Source: Desulfobacterales bacterium (GTDB lineage Bacteria; Desulfobacterota; Desulfobacteria; Desulfobacterales; UBA11574). From it: a DNA stretch of 14,732 nt. Location: the NCBI GenBank assembly GCA_030145595.1, contig JAQYVG010000056.1:1-14732 (forward strand). Reading direction: 5' to 3'. Shown here piece by piece: positions 13,052-14,732 of the stretch. The notes below the pieces were generated by a model. It did no database searches, was not told where the DNA came from, and was given only the letters and a program-made list of their open reading frames with translations. The position numbers and the translations under genes are program-made. The stretch's first letter is position 1. Each line of letters begins with the position of its first letter.

Positions 13052-14026
13052 ATGCTTTTCCCCGATTACAGACCCAGACGTTTGCGGCAAAATGAAGCGT
13101 TCCGGCGTATGATTCGCGAAACAAAACTTTCGGTAGATGATTTGATCCTGCCTCTTTTTGCTATCAGCGGCAAAGGAGTTAAAAATCCCATCGAATCGAT
13201 GCCCGGACACTATCAGCTATCTGTTGACAACCTCGTTAAAACCTCCCAAGAAGCATTTGAACTTGGTGTTCCGGCTGTTATCCTCTTCGGAATACCCCAG
13301 CAAAAGGATCCTCTTGGAACCCGGGCGTATGCCAAAGACGGTATCGTTCAAAAGGCAACCAGAGCTTTAAAAGAAAAACTCCCTGATATGGCAGTCATTA
13401 CCGACGTGTGTTTATGCCAGTATACGGATCACGGCCATTGCGGTGTCATCGACGGCCAGAATATAGACAACGACGCCTCCCTTGACCTGCTTGCCAGAAC
13501 GGCCCTGTCGCATGCCGCAGCAGGCGCCGACATGGTGGCCCCTTCTGACATGATGGACGGTCGTGTTGCTGAAATTCGCAATATCCTTGACGAAAACGAT
13601 TTCAATAACCTCCCCATAATGTCATATGCAGCCAAATATTGCTCTGCATATTACGGTCCGTTTCGTGATGCAGCAGACTCTGCCCCCAAGTTCGGCGATC
13701 GCCGAACGTACCAGATGGACCCTGCAAATGCCTTGGAAGCCATTCGGGAAGTTTCCATGGATATCGAGGAAGGTGCCGATATCATCATGGTGAAGCCCGC
13801 GCTTGCCTATCTCGACATCATCTGCCGGATACGGGAAGAGACCGATCTTCCGGTCGCGGCTTATAACGTCAGCGGTGAATATTCCATGATAAAAGCCGCC
13901 GCAGAAAAGGGATGGCTGGACGGCAAGAAGGTTATGATGGAAACTCTCACCGCAATCAAGCGGGCCGGGGCCGACCTGATTTTGACCTACTTTGCCATAG
14001 AAGCCGCCAAAGAGCTCAACTCGTAA
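13052..14026 (+). CDS. hemB: Delta-aminolevulinic acid dehydratase (porphobilinogen synthase)
   Basis: HemB condenses two 5-aminolevulinate molecules to porphobilinogen, the second common step of heme, siroheme and corrinoid synthesis, in the cytosol. The 324-residue protein is full length. It opens PDYRPRRLR, as in the family. The active-site metal cysteines are C120, C122 and C130 (DVCLCQYTDHGHCG), indicating the zinc-dependent form. The Schiff-base lysines are K195 in SYAAKYCSAYYGPFRDA and K248 in IMVKPALAYLD. The allosteric and substrate motif FGDRRTYQMDPAN is present. AGGAG at 13042-13046, 5 nt before the ATG, is a good ribosome site. The flanking genes are unrelated, so it is probably transcribed alone. 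Confidence 0.98.
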   Translation: MLFPDYRPRRLRQNEAFRRMIRETKLSVDDLILPLFAISGKGVKNPIESMPGHYQLSVDNLVKTSQEAFELGVPAVILFGIPQQKDPLGTRAYAKDGIVQKATRALKEKLPDMAVITDVCLCQYTDHGHCGVIDGQNIDNDASLDLLARTALSHAAAGADMVAPSDMMDGRVAEIRNILDENDFNNLPIMSYAAKYCSAYYGPFRDAADSAPKFGDRRTYQMDPANALEAIREVSMDIEEGADIIMVKPALAYLDIICRIREETDLPVAAYNVSGEYSMIKAAAEKGWLDGKKVMMETLTAIKRAGADLILTYFAIEAAKELNS

Positions 14027-14108
14027 TGTATAGGGGAGTAAACTACTGCAGGGTGCGCTAACAGCCTCGGTGCATCGAGTGCCCAGGAAGAAAATGAAGC
14101 TGATTTTG

Positions 14109-14375
14109 TTATCCTTGAGTTTGTCGGGCTATATAGTGCTGGTCTAGAGCTTGACGCAGATATGTTTTGATCAAGGCTTGACGACTAATGTTTAACTCCT
14201 TTGCCAGGGCGTCTAATTCTTTTAGCATGTCAAGCGTAAAGTCAACATTGACTCGTTTAACCGGGGGCCTCATTCCACCCTTATTGGTAAAATATCTGGA
14301 AATGTCTTTCCCGCTCATTGCCATTTCAGCAATCTCATCGGCAGTTGGTTTCTTTTTTTTAGCTGTTTTGCTCAT
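14109..14375 (-). CDS. CopG-like ribbon-helix-helix protein, probable antitoxin
   Basis: Such proteins bind DNA as dimers and often neutralise a toxin encoded beside them. With the ATG at 14375 the product has 88 residues. A Lys-rich start (MSKTAKKKKPTADEIAEMA) leads to the segment GKDISRYFTNKG. A ribbon-helix-helix fold follows: strand VKRVNVDFT at about 39-47, helix LDMLKELDALAKELN at 48-62, and second helix ISRQALIKTYLRQALDQ at 63-79. The open frame extends to a TTG at 14450, but those residues look non-coding. No strong ribosome site is seen at either start. I find no toxin reading frame next to it on either side within the window. It may be an orphan antitoxin, a repressor, or the survivor of a decayed pair. 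Confidence 0.7.
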   Translation of the reverse strand: MSKTAKKKKPTADEIAEMAMSGKDISRYFTNKGGMRPPVKRVNVDFTLDMLKELDALAKELNISRQALIKTYLRQALDQHYIARQTQG

Positions 14376-14732
14376 TTTGATAAGAAGTCGCTTTCGAGAG
14401 CGAAATAAAGAAAAATTCACAGTTGTGTAGGACCGCAGGGTGTATCCCAATATGTAGTAGGACTATATTCCCCCCATCAACCGAAATACGGACACTCTCA
14501 ACTGAAATGGATATGACCGATAATAGGCGTTATGTCAAGAAGGCATTTTTTACCAAACATACTGAAATGCCCGAAATTTGGAAACAGGAAATCGGTCTTC
14601 GCCAGGCTTCGACCCGACAAGCCTGTAGGCCCACGTTCTTGGCTTCTAAAAATAGGCCTCTGCGGGGTACTGCGGATCTCGGATATAATCATCCGCACAG
14701 GGTCCGGGCTGATCGTCATATGCAGGGAAAAC
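14376..14732. other. Right-edge region without a recognisable gene
   Basis: These 357 bp hold no protein, RNA or repeat that I recognise. A plus-strand frame stays open from the ATG at 14507 to the edge (75 codons, MDMTDNRRYVKKAFF...). A minus-strand frame of 73 codons covers almost the same bases. Neither has family motifs, and the plus frame has no good ribosome site, so I do not call either a gene. Confidence 0.5.

Noticed and set aside
14498..14719. Minus-strand 73-residue frame as the toxin partner of the antitoxin
   Set aside because: It has no toxin motif, its composition looks random, and it is separated from the antitoxin start by over 120 bp.

Overview
The window looks like chromosomal housekeeping DNA from a sulfate-reducing Desulfobacterota bacterium (Desulfobacterales-like). 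Three things point there. The leftward gene order coaE-rho-rpmE-prfA-prmC is typical of deltaproteobacteria. The adenylate kinase carries the metal-binding LID motif C-X5-H-X15-C-X2-C known from Desulfovibrio gigas. The spacers are rich in palindromes and short tandem repeats. No phage, insertion-sequence transposase, rRNA or CRISPR array was seen.

Left part (1-3747, minus strand): coaE, rho, rpmE, prfA and the first codons of prmC form a tight translation and termination cluster. rpmE and prfA are 3 bp apart and prfA and prmC overlap by 17 bp. PrmC is the methyltransferase that modifies the GGQ motif of the RF1 made just upstream. The rho-rpmE spacer holds a heptamer repeat in inverted orientation. 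The coaE-rho spacer is a 208-nt leader.

Middle part (3837-8233, plus strand): a class II CCA-adding/poly(A) polymerase-like nucleotidyltransferase with an HD domain, adk with a clear terminator, rpsU with a probable TTG start and its own terminator, folC, and a tRNA-Arg(CCG) gene with its terminator. Two palindromic intergenic elements occur here. One is a ~160-bp MITE-like element before rpsU. The other is a ~146-bp giant imperfect palindrome that begins in the folC stop codon. A 21-bp remnant of the first element's right end lies just before the tRNA.

Right part (8500-14732): two signalling genes, a two-TM diguanylate cyclase (GGEEF with intact I-site) and a Ser/Thr kinase fused to a cyclic-nucleotide-binding domain. 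Next comes an unusual ClpX-like AAA+ unfoldase that lacks the N-terminal zinc finger and has a long C-terminal extension resembling a second small domain. A 13-unit heptamer array and a good candidate promoter precede hemB (porphobilinogen synthase). Beyond hemB lie an apparently orphan ribbon-helix-helix antitoxin on the minus strand and about 360 bp with nothing recognisable.

The best candidates for something not well described are the ClpX paralogue (with the adjacent kinase-CNB gene) and the repeat families. None amounts to a proven new system from sequence alone.
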